Positions 7,875-16,341 of a DNA stretch of 64,000 bases are shown here, in pieces. The position numbers were made by a program, and so were the translations under genes. Under the pieces are notes generated by a model. The model was given only the letters and a program-made list of their open reading frames with translations, did not search any database and was not told the origin of the DNA. Source of the DNA: Ramlibacter rhizophilus (GTDB taxonomy: Bacteria > Pseudomonadota > Gammaproteobacteria > Burkholderiales > Burkholderiaceae_C); NCBI RefSeq assembly GCF_004681965.1, contig NZ_SMLL01000001.1, positions 682,001 to 746,000 of the forward strand, written 5' to 3'. Within the stretch, counting starts at the first letter, position 1. The number at the start of each line of letters is the position of its first letter.

Positions 7875-9960
7875 CGGCGGCGTCCAGGCGGACCAGCAGG
7901 CGCAGCGCCTCGGCCACGCTCCAGGCCTGCGCGATGCAGCCGCGCGGCACGTGCGGCGCCTCGGCATCGAAGATCTCGCTGATCGATCCCACGCCGGCCT
8001 CCCGCAGGTGTCGGGCGAAGCCCTCGCGCAGGCCGTCCAGCACGGCCGCGTCGCTCCCCGGCTGCTTGAGCCAGGCATCGGCGAAGGGCCCCGCCAGCCA
8101 GCCCCAGACCGTGCCCTGGTGATAGGCCGCATCGCGCGCGCGCAGGTCGCCGTCGTAGCGGGGCTGGTAGTCGGGGTGCGAGGGCGCGAGCGAGCGCAGC
8201 CCCACGGGCGTGAGCAGCTCGCGCCGGGCCACCTCCAGCACGCCGGCCCATCGGCTCGCGTCCAGCACCGGATGCGGCAGGGAGATTGCCAGCAGCATGT
8301 TGGGCCGGATCCCGGGGTCGTCCCCGCCCTCGCCATCGACCACGTCGAAGAGGCAGCCCGCCTGCGCGTTCCAGAACCGCCGATTGAAGCTCTCGGCCAG
8401 GCGCTGCGCATGGGCTTGCATCCCGGCCGCGCCGGGCGCGTCGCCCGCCGCGTCCAGCCAGCCGCGCATGAGGCACAGGGCGTTGTAGAAGAGGGCGTTC
8501 AGCTCCACCGCCTTGCCGCGGCGCGGCGTCACCACCCAGCCGTCCACCTTGGCGTCCATCCAGGTGAGCTGGTACCCCTCGGCGCCCTGGCGCAGCAGGC
8601 CGTCGGCCGGGTCCACGCCGATGCCGAAGCGCGTGCCGCGCAGGTGGTGCTCGACGATCGAGCGGAACACCGGCAGCGCCTTGCGCAGCAGCGCAGTGTC
8701 GCCGGTGTGCGCCAGGTAGCGGTCCACCGCGTGGAAGAACCAGAGGGTCGCGTCGGCCGTGTGGTAGAGCCCCTCGTGCTCACCCTCCGGGAACATGTTG
8801 GGGATGAGCCCATCGCGCACGTAGTGCAGGAAGGTGCGCAGGATGCTGCCGGCCTCCTCGTGGCGGCCGGTCAGGAGCGTGAGGCCTTCCAGGCTGATCA
8901 TGGTGTCGCGGCCCCAGTCGGTGAACCAGTGGTAGCCGGCGATCACGGTGCGGGCGGCGTCGCCTTCGGCCTGGGCCAGCGCCGCATCGTGTCGCCGCGC
9001 CACGGGGGCGATGATGAAGGGATCGGCGGCCAGCACCAGTTCGGCCGCCATCGCGCTGCGCGCGGCCGGGTGCGCCTGCGCCACCAGCCGGTCGCGCCGC
9101 GCCTGCTCGGCGGCTCGGGCTTCGGCCGGCTGCAGGGCGAGCATCGTCTCCCAAGGTTCCGTGGAGGCCACCAGCGTGCAGTCGGCCAGGTCCGAAAGCG
9201 CCACCAGGAAGGTGCCCGGGCTCCAGAGCGGGCCCCGGTCCGCGTAGCCGCGTTCGGATTCGATGCGAAAGAAGAAGTCGCGCGGCGGCCCGCCGTCCGC
9301 CTGGAACCCGCCGGTCCCGTGCAGCAGCAGGCGCAAGGGCGGCAGGTCGCCGCGTCCCTGCGACCGGATTTCATGACCAGCCCCTTGGCGCAGCACCTCA
9401 TAGGGCGCCGCCGCGGCCTCGGTGACCGGCGCCTCGTGCGCCCGCATCTGCAGGCGTGGGCGCAGCACCAGCTGGGCGGCGCCGCCTTGCAGGCGGTAGC
9501 TGATGTGCACGGTGTTCTGCCCGTGCGGCATGAGCACGCGTTTTTCCAGCACCACGTCGCCGGCGGTGAACCGCCACACCGGCAGGCCCCGCTCCAGCCC
9601 GAATTCGGCCTGGACGTCGGGCCCGTGCGCCTGCCCATCCGCGCGTTCCTCGCTGGCCAGGCGCAGTTCCCGCCCGTCCGGCAGGCGCAGGTGGTCGACC
9701 AGCTGGCTCAGCATGACTGTGCGACCCAGCGCACCGCCCAGGGCCGCCACCAGCACGCCGTGATAGCGGCGCAGGCACGCGCCCTCGACGCTGCCGCTGG
9801 CGTAGCCGCCGATCCCATTGGTCACCAGCCACTCGCGGGCGGTACGCTCAGGTGTCGGGGGGGTGTCGCGGCGGGGAGGGGATGGCATGGGCAGGGGAGG
9901 GCAGGGTGGTCGCGAACCCGGCGCGGGGGAAGCGGCCGGGGTGACGGGCCATTCTTCCAC
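7825..9960 (-). CDS. Glycogen-debranching-type amylo-alpha-1,6-glucosidase
   Basis: Up to 711 residues, with a GDE N-terminal domain (starting near WLVTNGIGGYASGS, about residue 44) and an (alpha/alpha)6-barrel C-terminal domain carrying WFTDWGRDTMISLEGL. It should hydrolyse alpha-1,6 branch points in glycogen or a related glucan. The GTG at 9960 is the longest start; an ATG at 9888 removes a proline-rich leader and is equally plausible because homology begins later. The 3' end overlaps the convergent Bug gene by 50 bp. The GH13 gene downstream on the same strand suggests shared alpha-glucan metabolism. Confidence 0.88.
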   Translation of the reverse strand: MEEWPVTPAASPAPGSRPPCPPLPMPSPPRRDTPPTPERTAREWLVTNGIGGYASGSVEGACLRRYHGVLVAALGGALGRTVMLSQLVDHLRLPDGRELRLASEERADGQAHGPDVQAEFGLERGLPVWRFTAGDVVLEKRVLMPHGQNTVHISYRLQGGAAQLVLRPRLQMRAHEAPVTEAAAAPYEVLRQGAGHEIRSQGRGDLPPLRLLLHGTGGFQADGGPPRDFFFRIESERGYADRGPLWSPGTFLVALSDLADCTLVASTEPWETMLALQPAEARAAEQARRDRLVAQAHPAARSAMAAELVLAADPFIIAPVARRHDAALAQAEGDAARTVIAGYHWFTDWGRDTMISLEGLTLLTGRHEEAGSILRTFLHYVRDGLIPNMFPEGEHEGLYHTADATLWFFHAVDRYLAHTGDTALLRKALPVFRSIVEHHLRGTRFGIGVDPADGLLRQGAEGYQLTWMDAKVDGWVVTPRRGKAVELNALFYNALCLMRGWLDAAGDAPGAAGMQAHAQRLAESFNRRFWNAQAGCLFDVVDGEGGDDPGIRPNMLLAISLPHPVLDASRWAGVLEVARRELLTPVGLRSLAPSHPDYQPRYDGDLRARDAAYHQGTVWGWLAGPFADAWLKQPGSDAAVLDGLREGFARHLREAGVGSISEIFDAEAPHVPRGCIAQAWSVAEALRLLVRLDAAATPPSPSSSGSAPRGS

Positions 9961-10062
9961 CGGGCCGCGCGCCTGTGGGGTGTTGCGTTCCTGACGATTC
10001 CGTTCAGCTTCGGTTCATTCACGCGCGCGCACCATGCAGCCACCGTCATCCAAGGAGCCTCC

Positions 10063-10527
10063 ATGAAACGCCCGTCCCACGTCCCGTCCTTCCTGGCCGC
10101 CGCGCTCGTCCTGGGCGGGCTCGGCGCTGCGTCCACGGCGCACGCGGGGCCCGACGTGAGCTTCTCGGTGGGCATCAACGTGCCCTTCGGATACGTCCAG
10201 CCGGCCCCGGTGTATGGGCCGCCGCCGGTCTACGTGCAGCCCGCGCCGGTGTATGTGCAACCGCGTCCGGTCTATGTCCAGCCGCACCCGGTGTACGTGC
10301 AGCCCGCGCCCGTGTATGGCCAGCCCGGCTGGGGGCAGCACTTCCGCGGCGGCCATCGGGGCGGCCCCTGGGGCGATGCGGACCGGGACGGCGTGCCGAA
10401 TCGCTACGACCGCCACTGGAGCGGTCGCCACGGTCACCATGGCCACAACGGCCGCCGCGGTGACCGGGACGGCGACGGCGTGCCCAACCGCTTCGACCGC
10501 GCCCCGCACAACCCGTACTACCGCTGA
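10063..10527 (+). CDS. Small secreted Tyr/Pro-repeat protein with calcium-type DxDxDG motifs
   Basis: A 154-residue exported protein. An AAGGAG site precedes ATG 10063, and a signal peptide ends near ASTAHA. The mature part has 7-residue repeats of the form VYVQPxP (about residues 44-85), then a Gly/His/Arg-rich region and two thrombospondin-type-3-like calcium motifs, DADRDGVPNRYDR and DRDGDGVPNRFDR. Related proteins are common in Burkholderiales under names such as PXPV-repeat protein; function is unknown. An extracytoplasmic structural or metal-binding role is inference. Confidence 0.8.
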   Translation: MKRPSHVPSFLAAALVLGGLGAASTAHAGPDVSFSVGINVPFGYVQPAPVYGPPPVYVQPAPVYVQPRPVYVQPHPVYVQPAPVYGQPGWGQHFRGGHRGGPWGDADRDGVPNRYDRHWSGRHGHHGHNGRRGDRDGDGVPNRFDRAPHNPYYR

Positions 10528-10694
10528 AGCGCCGCAATCGGCGAGTACTTTGGTGGTGCTCAGACGCCGAGGTCCCGTCCGACGCGGGTAGGACGTTTCT
10601 CACAGAGCCGGTGAACAAGCCTGTGGGTAAATGGCGCACAGCCGGGCGGCAGGCCCGGCCGCACTAGACTTCCTGCTGGGCTGCCTCGATTTTC

Positions 10695-10720
10695 AGCAGC
10701 TTGGTTCCTAGGAAGCTGCT
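10695..10720 (+). promoter_or_regulatory. Hairpin overlapping the ribosome site of the DUF3348 gene
   Basis: AGCAGCTT (10695-10702) and AAGCTGCT (10713-10720) form a perfect 8-bp inverted repeat around a 10-nt loop; TTCCTAGGAA (10705-10714) is itself a perfect palindrome. The likely Shine-Dalgarno AGGAAG (10710-10715) lies in the loop and 3' arm, and the start codon begins at 10720. As RNA this would hide the ribosome site of the first gene of the motor-like operon. A DNA operator is the alternative reading. Confidence 0.5.
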
Positions 10721-11415
10721 TGCTCACTCACTCCAGTCCGTCGGCTTTGGTTGGCCTGCTTGCCCGCACCGCCCGCGTCGACGCGGGCCCGGCAAGCCGG
10801 CATGACATCGCGCAGCGGCTCGCGCCCTGGGTCGATGCCTTCGATGCGGTCACGCTGCATTCCGTCCACCAGTCGCTGCGGGCGCTGGACGGCGCGCCCG
10901 AAGCCGGGCCGCAAGCCGCCCCGCCGCTGCGCGGATTCGAGGACAGCCTGCGCCGCCTGCGCGCCAGCCTGGAGGCCGGCATCGCCGCCATCGAGCCGCC
11001 CACCCCCTCGCCGGCACTCCCGGTCCTCGGCGCCGACGCGGCCTTCGCGCCGCTGCGCCGCCTCTATCTTCATCAGCAGCGGCTGATGGAGGCGAAAATC
11101 GCGCCGCTGCGCGTCCAGCTCCGCAGCGCTCTGGCCGGCGCCGCCTCGCCCCGGCTGCGGCAGCTGGCGACCCTGGACGCTGCGCTGGAGCAGATGCTGC
11201 ACGCCCGCGAGCAGAAGCTGCTCGCGGGCGTGCCGGCCTGGCTGCAGGCCCGCTTCGCGACGCTGCGCGCCGAAGGCGCTGCGGGGTCTCCGGACGGCCT
11301 GGCCGCCATCGGCCGCGAGATGCGCCAGCTGCTGCTGGCCGAGCTCGACCTGCGGCTGCAGCCGGTGCGAGGGCTGCTGGGCGCGCTGGCGCAACACCAC
11401 AAGGAAGTCGAATGA
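10720..11415 (+). CDS. DUF3348-family protein, first gene of motor-like operon
   Basis: A 231-residue, Ala/Leu/Arg-rich, mainly helical protein with no signal peptide or obvious membrane segment. It matches my recollection of the DUF3348 family, which occurs with DUF802, OmpA-like and DUF2894 genes in beta- and gammaproteobacteria; function is unknown. The TTG at 10720 is chosen because AGGAAG sits 4 nt upstream. It overlaps the next gene by 4 bp (ATGA), so translation is coupled. A cytoplasmic adaptor or regulator of the motor complex is inference. Confidence 0.75.
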   Translation: MLTHSSPSALVGLLARTARVDAGPASRHDIAQRLAPWVDAFDAVTLHSVHQSLRALDGAPEAGPQAAPPLRGFEDSLRRLRASLEAGIAAIEPPTPSPALPVLGADAAFAPLRRLYLHQQRLMEAKIAPLRVQLRSALAGAASPRLRQLATLDAALEQMLHAREQKLLAGVPAWLQARFATLRAEGAAGSPDGLAAIGREMRQLLLAELDLRLQPVRGLLGALAQHHKEVE

Positions 11416-13580
11416 GTCGGATCGTTTTTGCTGCCGCGTTCGCCCTCGGGCTGGCGGTCGTGGGCTGGGTGGGCGCAGGCTTCGTCGGCACGAGCGTGCT
11501 GGCGCTGGGGATGACGCTGGCCATCGCGGCCACCTACCTGCTCGGCGCGCTGGAGCTTCGGCGCTTTCGCGCCGCGACTGCGGCGCTGGACACCGCGCTG
11601 GCCGGCCTGTCGCAGCCGCCCACGGAGCTGGCGCCCTGGGTCGAGCGGCTGCCCCAGCCGCTGCGCCAGCCGGTGCAGGCGCGCATCGAAGGCGAGCGGG
11701 TGCCCCTGCCGGGCCCGGCGCTCACGCCTTATCTGGTGGGGCTGCTGGTGATGCTGGGCATGCTCGGCACCTTCCTGGGCATGGTCCTGACTTTCCAGGG
11801 CGCGGTGTTCGCGCTGGAGCGCTCCACCGACCTGCTGGCGATCCGCTCGGCCCTCGCCGCGCCCATCAAGGGACTCGGCCTGTCCTTCGGCACCTCCGTC
11901 GCCGGCGTGGCGGCGTCGGCCATGCTGGGCCTCATGTCGGCCCTGTGCCGGCGCGAGCGCCTGGAGGCGGTGCGCCGGCTCGATGCCTGCATCGCCACGG
12001 TCCTGCGGCCCTTCTCGCGGCTGCGCCAGCGGGAGGAGAGCGCGCGCGCCCTGCAGGTGCAGGCGCATGCGCTGCCGCAACTGGTCGATCGCGTGCAGGC
12101 GCTCATCGAGGGCGTGGACCGGCGCCACCACGCGCTGGGTGAGGCGCTGGCGGAGCGCCAGCAGTCCTTCCACCAGGAGGTCAAGGGCGCCTACACGGCG
12201 CTGGCGGCGGATGTCGCCGCGTCGCTGCGCGAGAGCCTGGTCGCGGGCGCACGGGAGTCGGGCGAGAGCCTGCGCCCCGTGCTGGAGAGCGCGCTGGCCG
12301 GCATGGCGCAGGAATCGCGGCGCCTGCACGCGCAGCAGGTGGAGGCGGCCACGCGGCAGGTGGAGGCGCTGTCGGCGCAGTTCGGCGCCACCGCGCGCGG
12401 CGTCACCGAAGGCTGGCAGGCCGCCCTGGAGCGGCAGGCACGCGCCGGCGATGCACTGGCGGCGCGGCTGGACGCGTCGCTGGATGGCTTCGCGCAGCGG
12501 CACGCGGCGCAGGGCGAGGCTCTGCTTCAAACGCTGGAAGAGAGCGCCGCCGCCCGGCAGGCGACCCTGGCGGCGAGCGATCGCGAACGCCTGGACGGCT
12601 GGCGCGAGGCCCTCGCCGGCATGGCCGAGGTGCTGCGCACGGACTGGCAGCGGCTGGGCGACGAGACCCTGGCCCAGCAGCGCGCGGTCTGCGACACGCT
12701 CGAGCGCAGCGCGGCGCAGGTCAGCGGCCAGACCACCGAACACGCGAGCCGCACGCTGGCCGAGCTCTCGCGGCTGCTGGACCAGGCCGATGCACTGGCG
12801 CGAGCGCGCGCCGATTCTGAATCGCGCTGGAGTGCCGAGCAGGCCGAGCGCATGGACCAGCTCGCCGCCCTGTGGCGCAGCGAGCTGTCGGCGCTGCGCC
12901 AGGAAGAGGCGGCGCGCGGCGAAGCCGCGGTTGCCCGCCTGGGCGAACTGCAGGCCGCCGTGGCGGGGCAGCTCGCCCAGCTGGGCACGGCGCTGGAGGC
13001 GCCCATGGCGCGCCTGATGCAGACGGCCGCCGAGGTGCCCCAGGCGGCCAGCGAGCTGATCGCCCGCCTGCGCGGGGAGATGCAGCGCATCACCGAACGC
13101 GACAACCTGGCGCTGGACGAGCGCAAGGCGCTGCTGGGCGACATCGGCGCACTGCTCGCCTCGCTGACCCGGGCTGCCGGCGAGCAGCGCGAGGCCACCG
13201 AGGCGCTGCTGCAATCGGCCGCCGCGGCCATGGACCAGGCGCAGGAGCGCTTCGCGCAGGCGCTGGACCAGCAGGGTGAGCGCGCCCGCGACACCGCCGT
13301 GCACGTGGCGGCCAGCGCGGTCGAACTCGCGAGCCTGGGCGAAGCCTTCCAGCAGGGCGTGTCCCACTTCGGGGCCGCCAACGAGAAGCTGGTGGACAGC
13401 CTGCGCCGCATCGACGCCGGACTGCAGCAGTCCCTGGCGCGCAGCGACGAGCAGCTGGCCTACTACGTGGCCCAGGCGCGCGAGGTCATCGACCTGAGCA
13501 TCGCGTCGCAGCAGGGCATCGTCGAGGACCTGCGGCGCCTGCGCACCACGCCCGCGCTGGCGGTCGAGGAAGGCGCCTGA
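11412..13580 (+). CDS. DUF802 / MotA-TolQ-ExbB-like membrane protein with long coiled-coil tail
   Basis: A 722-residue protein. Hydrophobic segments lie near residues 3-25, 28-47, 106-130 and 156-180. The third and fourth contain LGMLGTFLGM and GTSVAGVAASA, the pattern of the pore helices in TolQ/ExbB/MotA-type stators. From about residue 185 to the end it is almost wholly charged helical sequence rich in E, R, Q and A, predicted to be a very long cytoplasmic coiled coil. It overlaps its upstream gene by 4 bp and the MotB-like gene by 1 bp. The architecture resembles ZorA of Zorya defence systems, but no ZorC/D/E-like gene is present. Role unknown; an ion-driven motor is inference. Confidence 0.8.
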   Translation: MSRIVFAAAFALGLAVVGWVGAGFVGTSVLALGMTLAIAATYLLGALELRRFRAATAALDTALAGLSQPPTELAPWVERLPQPLRQPVQARIEGERVPLPGPALTPYLVGLLVMLGMLGTFLGMVLTFQGAVFALERSTDLLAIRSALAAPIKGLGLSFGTSVAGVAASAMLGLMSALCRRERLEAVRRLDACIATVLRPFSRLRQREESARALQVQAHALPQLVDRVQALIEGVDRRHHALGEALAERQQSFHQEVKGAYTALAADVAASLRESLVAGARESGESLRPVLESALAGMAQESRRLHAQQVEAATRQVEALSAQFGATARGVTEGWQAALERQARAGDALAARLDASLDGFAQRHAAQGEALLQTLEESAAARQATLAASDRERLDGWREALAGMAEVLRTDWQRLGDETLAQQRAVCDTLERSAAQVSGQTTEHASRTLAELSRLLDQADALARARADSESRWSAEQAERMDQLAALWRSELSALRQEEAARGEAAVARLGELQAAVAGQLAQLGTALEAPMARLMQTAAEVPQAASELIARLRGEMQRITERDNLALDERKALLGDIGALLASLTRAAGEQREATEALLQSAAAAMDQAQERFAQALDQQGERARDTAVHVAASAVELASLGEAFQQGVSHFGAANEKLVDSLRRIDAGLQQSLARSDEQLAYYVAQAREVIDLSIASQQGIVEDLRRLRTTPALAVEEGA

Positions 13581-14233
13581 TGCTGGCCTCCGCGGACGAG
13601 GACCTCGACGCGCCCGAGCAGACCGCGTCGGCCTGGGCCGTCTTCGGCGACCTCATGGCCGGGCTGGTCGGTGCCTTCGTGCTGGTGCTGGTGGGCGTGC
13701 TGCTGGTGCAGACGGAGCTGGCGACCCAGCTGCAGGCCGAGGTGGAACGGCGCCAGCAGGAGGAGCAGCGCCGCATGGCGCTGGAGAAGGCGCTGGCCAT
13801 CCCGCTGCGCAGCGGCCGCATCACATTGGAGCAGGGGCGCATCGGCATCAGCGGCAGCGTGCTGTTCGCGCTCAATTCCGACCAGCTGCGGCCCGAGGGT
13901 CGCCAGCTGCTGCAGGCGCTGGTGCCGCCGCTGCGCGTGTACCTGGGTGAGCGCGACGAGCTGCTCATGGTCAGCGGCTTCACCGACGACCGCCGCATCC
14001 AGGAGGGCAACCGGCGCTTCGAGGACAACCTGGAGCTGTCGGCGCAGCGCGCGCTCACCGTGACGCGCGCGCTGATCGAGCAGGGCATGCCGGCCTCGCG
14101 CGTGTTCGCCGCCGCCTTCGGTGCCGAGCAGCCGGTCGCCGGCAACGACAGCGAGGCGGGGCGGGCGCTGAACCGGCGCGTGGAGATGGCGCCCGTGCCA
14201 CGCCAGGCCGAGGCCTCCGGTGTCCGCCGCTGA
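13580..14233 (+). CDS. MotB/ZorB-like OmpA-domain protein
   Basis: A 217-residue partner of the stator-like protein. One N-terminal membrane helix (about 21-47) contains FGDLMAGLVGAF, placing Asp24 where MotB and ZorB have their ion-binding aspartate. A short helical linker leads to an OmpA-like peptidoglycan-binding domain (about 85-205) with LFALNSDQLRPEG, VSGFTDD and the terminal NRRVEM. This is the expected make-up of a stator B subunit: ion pathway plus cell-wall anchor. The start is the TGATG junction with the DUF802 gene. Confidence 0.87.
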   Translation: MLASADEDLDAPEQTASAWAVFGDLMAGLVGAFVLVLVGVLLVQTELATQLQAEVERRQQEEQRRMALEKALAIPLRSGRITLEQGRIGISGSVLFALNSDQLRPEGRQLLQALVPPLRVYLGERDELLMVSGFTDDRRIQEGNRRFEDNLELSAQRALTVTRALIEQGMPASRVFAAAFGAEQPVAGNDSEAGRALNRRVEMAPVPRQAEASGVRR

Positions 14234-14846
14234 AGCGATGGACGCTCCCGAGGCCCAGCCGCTGCGCGAGGCGCTGCAGCGGCTGCAGCGCGGTGCCGCT
14301 CAACGTATCGACCCGCTGGGCCTGCACGCGCTCGAGGCCCTTGCGCGGCGCATTCCCGCGCAGCCCGCGCCGGTGCAGCAGTTGCTGCTGCAGCGCGTGG
14401 CAGCCGGCATTGCGGCGCTGGAGAAACGCACGCAAGCGGCCGCCGTGCCCGGCAAGCCGCAGCCGGCTGCGGGCGCAAGCGCCGGCCTGGCCGCGCTGTC
14501 GGCCCTGAATGCGCGGCTGCGTGACGTCGGGAGCGACGAAGGCAGTGACTCGCCCAGCGGCGCCGAGCTGGCCGGCCTGCCGGAGATCCGGAGTGCCAGG
14601 CGTTTCCGCCACGCCTGGTCGCGGCTTGCGGCGCAGGAACGCATCGTGGAGGCGGCGCGCCATGCGCCCGAGGCCGCCGGGCCCTTGAATTCGCATGCGC
14701 TGGTGCTGCGCACGCTGGAATGGATGCAGGCGCTCTCGCCCGACTACCTGCAGCACTTCCTGGCCCATGCGGACACGCTGCTGTGGCTGCAGGACGCCGC
14801 GCCGCCCCAGGCGCCGGGTCGGCCGGCCCGGCGCAAGCGGGGCTGA
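14220..14846 (+). CDS. DUF2894-family protein, last gene of motor-like operon
   Basis: Up to 208 residues from GTG 14220 (14-bp overlap with the MotB-like gene); ATG 14238 gives 202 residues and is an equally good start. The protein is soluble and helical, rich in Ala, Leu and Arg, with a basic C-terminus (RPARRKRG). The segment RFRHAWSRLAAQERI and the final LNSHALVLRTLEWMQALSP part resemble DUF2894 members. Its position in an overlapping operon implies it works with the stator-like pair. Function is unknown. Confidence 0.75.
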   Translation: MSAAEAMDAPEAQPLREALQRLQRGAAQRIDPLGLHALEALARRIPAQPAPVQQLLLQRVAAGIAALEKRTQAAAVPGKPQPAAGASAGLAALSALNARLRDVGSDEGSDSPSGAELAGLPEIRSARRFRHAWSRLAAQERIVEAARHAPEAAGPLNSHALVLRTLEWMQALSPDYLQHFLAHADTLLWLQDAAPPQAPGRPARRKRG

Positions 14847-14847
14847 A

Positions 14848-14997
14848 TCAGCGCCGAGCAGACAGGACCAGCAGCACCGCCGACACCAGCAGCGCGGCGG
14901 CCGCCCCCACCAGCAACAGGCCAGCGGCTTCCTGGACCCAGAACGACAGCAGCCCGACCAGGATGGCCGCGATCACGGCCGCAAACAGCTTGGACAC
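14848..14997 (-). CDS. Small two-helix membrane protein (49 aa)
   Basis: A 49-residue protein starting at GTG 14997, chosen because GGGAGGAG lies just upstream. Two hydrophobic segments, AAVIAAILVGLLSFWV and LLLVGAAAALLVSAVLLVL, cover nearly all of it. The gene is convergent with the DUF2894 gene, with a single base between the stops. Function unknown. Confidence 0.6.
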   Translation of the reverse strand: MSKLFAAVIAAILVGLLSFWVQEAAGLLLVGAAAALLVSAVLLVLSARR

Positions 14998-15132
14998 CGG
15001 TCTCCTCCCATGCGATGCAGCAGCATGCGGCAGCTGCGCACGAAGGCATCGCTCGAAAGCTAAGGTATGTAGGCCGGCGGCTCGGGTGCATCGTGGGCGC
15101 GCCGCCGATGGCGGCACGCCCACCCGAGCCCA

Positions 15133-16245
15133 TCAAGGCGCTGCCTCCTCCGGCCCGGGGGCGCTGCGCCGCTCGCGCGGGTGCGCGACGGCCGGCTGCA
15201 CCCGCAGGCGTCTGAGCAGCGGCGCCTCCACCAGCCGGTATGCCAGCACCGAGACCCCGATGGCCCCGCCCAGCACCAGCAGGTACGTGGCCCGCTCGCC
15301 GATCGCGTCCTGCACGCCCGAGGCATCGACGAGCTTCAGCAGCAGCCCCGACAGAGGCAGGTGCAGCAGATACAGCGAATAGGACGCGTCACCCACCGCA
15401 AGCACGCTGCGCGGCAGCTCGATGGGCGCATTCCGCTCGAACTTGGTGATGCCGGCCAGCAGGAAGGCGAAGCCGATCACCACCGGGAACTCGGCCCAGC
15501 GCTCGCCGACCGGCGGCCAGTAACCGGCCACCACGGCCACGATGGCCGCGCCCACGCCGAGCTCCCACCAGCCCGAGCCGCCGCGACGCATCAGCAGGTA
15601 CGCCCCCATGCCGAGGAGGAAATAGAAGTTCGGCAGCGAGGTGTAGACGAAGCCCGGCGTGTTGATGCCTTCGCCGGCGAACTTGAACACCCAGAGGCAG
15701 ACCAGCCCCCACGCGGTGAAGAAGGCGATGCCCAGCCGCTTGTTCAGGATCAGCAAGGCGAAGGCCAGGTAGAACGCGACCTCGTGGAAGAGCGTCCAGG
15801 CCACGCGGATCGGCGCCTCCACCGGCGTGAAGCGGATCAGCGTGATCGCACTCAGCCAGTCCGCGGCCGTGTCCGGGATGGGCGTGGCGCTGCCCAGCCC
15901 CAGCAGCACCAGCGCGGTGATGCCCAGGGTGTAGAGCCAGTAGATGGGAAACAGGCGCGCCCAGCGGCGCCGGAGATAGTGGCCCACGGCCTGCGGGCGT
16001 CCGATGTCGCGCGCATGCGCGAACATGATGATGAAGCCGGACAGCACGAAGAAGAAATCGACGCCGAGGTTGCCCTCTCGCGTGTAGCGCTCGAAGACCG
16101 TGGAGCCGCCGTAGCGGGGGTCCCCCATCATCAGCGACAGGTGGAAGGCGGCGACACTGGTTGCGGCAAGGGCACGGCCAGCCTGAACGGACTGGAGCAA
16201 AAGCAGGACTCCCGATGGAATGCCGGCGAGCGGCGGTGGCCGCAT
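15133..16245 (-). CDS. Acyltransferase-3 family membrane protein (OafA/YrhL-like)
   Basis: A 370-residue integral membrane protein with roughly ten hydrophobic segments. The N-terminal region has VAAFHL and GVDFFFVLSGFIIMF, and later RRRWARLFPIYWLY, the pattern of acyltransferase-3 proteins. These move acyl groups, commonly acetyl, onto sugars of O-antigen, exopolysaccharide or peptidoglycan. A later DASYSLYLLHLP segment is also typical. No glycosyl genes adjoin it, so the target is unknown. Confidence 0.88.
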   Translation of the reverse strand: MRPPPLAGIPSGVLLLLQSVQAGRALAATSVAAFHLSLMMGDPRYGGSTVFERYTREGNLGVDFFFVLSGFIIMFAHARDIGRPQAVGHYLRRRWARLFPIYWLYTLGITALVLLGLGSATPIPDTAADWLSAITLIRFTPVEAPIRVAWTLFHEVAFYLAFALLILNKRLGIAFFTAWGLVCLWVFKFAGEGINTPGFVYTSLPNFYFLLGMGAYLLMRRGGSGWWELGVGAAIVAVVAGYWPPVGERWAEFPVVIGFAFLLAGITKFERNAPIELPRSVLAVGDASYSLYLLHLPLSGLLLKLVDASGVQDAIGERATYLLVLGGAIGVSVLAYRLVEAPLLRRLRVQPAVAHPRERRSAPGPEEAAP

Positions 16246-16341
16246 TGTTCACGCTTGAGCTGCCGCGCGGGCCTCACGGTGACATAAGGCAACCGTGGCG
16301 TACCCGGGGCCGGGCGGAGGCCCGCTGGAGGGCTTGCGGCC

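Noticed and set aside
5109..8411. A single 1100-residue fusion of the GH13 enzyme with upstream sequence
   Set aside because: Only the part from 6764 down is homologous to GH13. The upstream part is out of frame with the Bug and debranching genes it covers and has no domain.
10720..14846. Calling the operon a Zorya defence system
   Set aside because: The stator-like pair resembles ZorA/ZorB, but no ZorC, ZorD helicase or ZorE nuclease is present, and the flanking genes are not defence genes.
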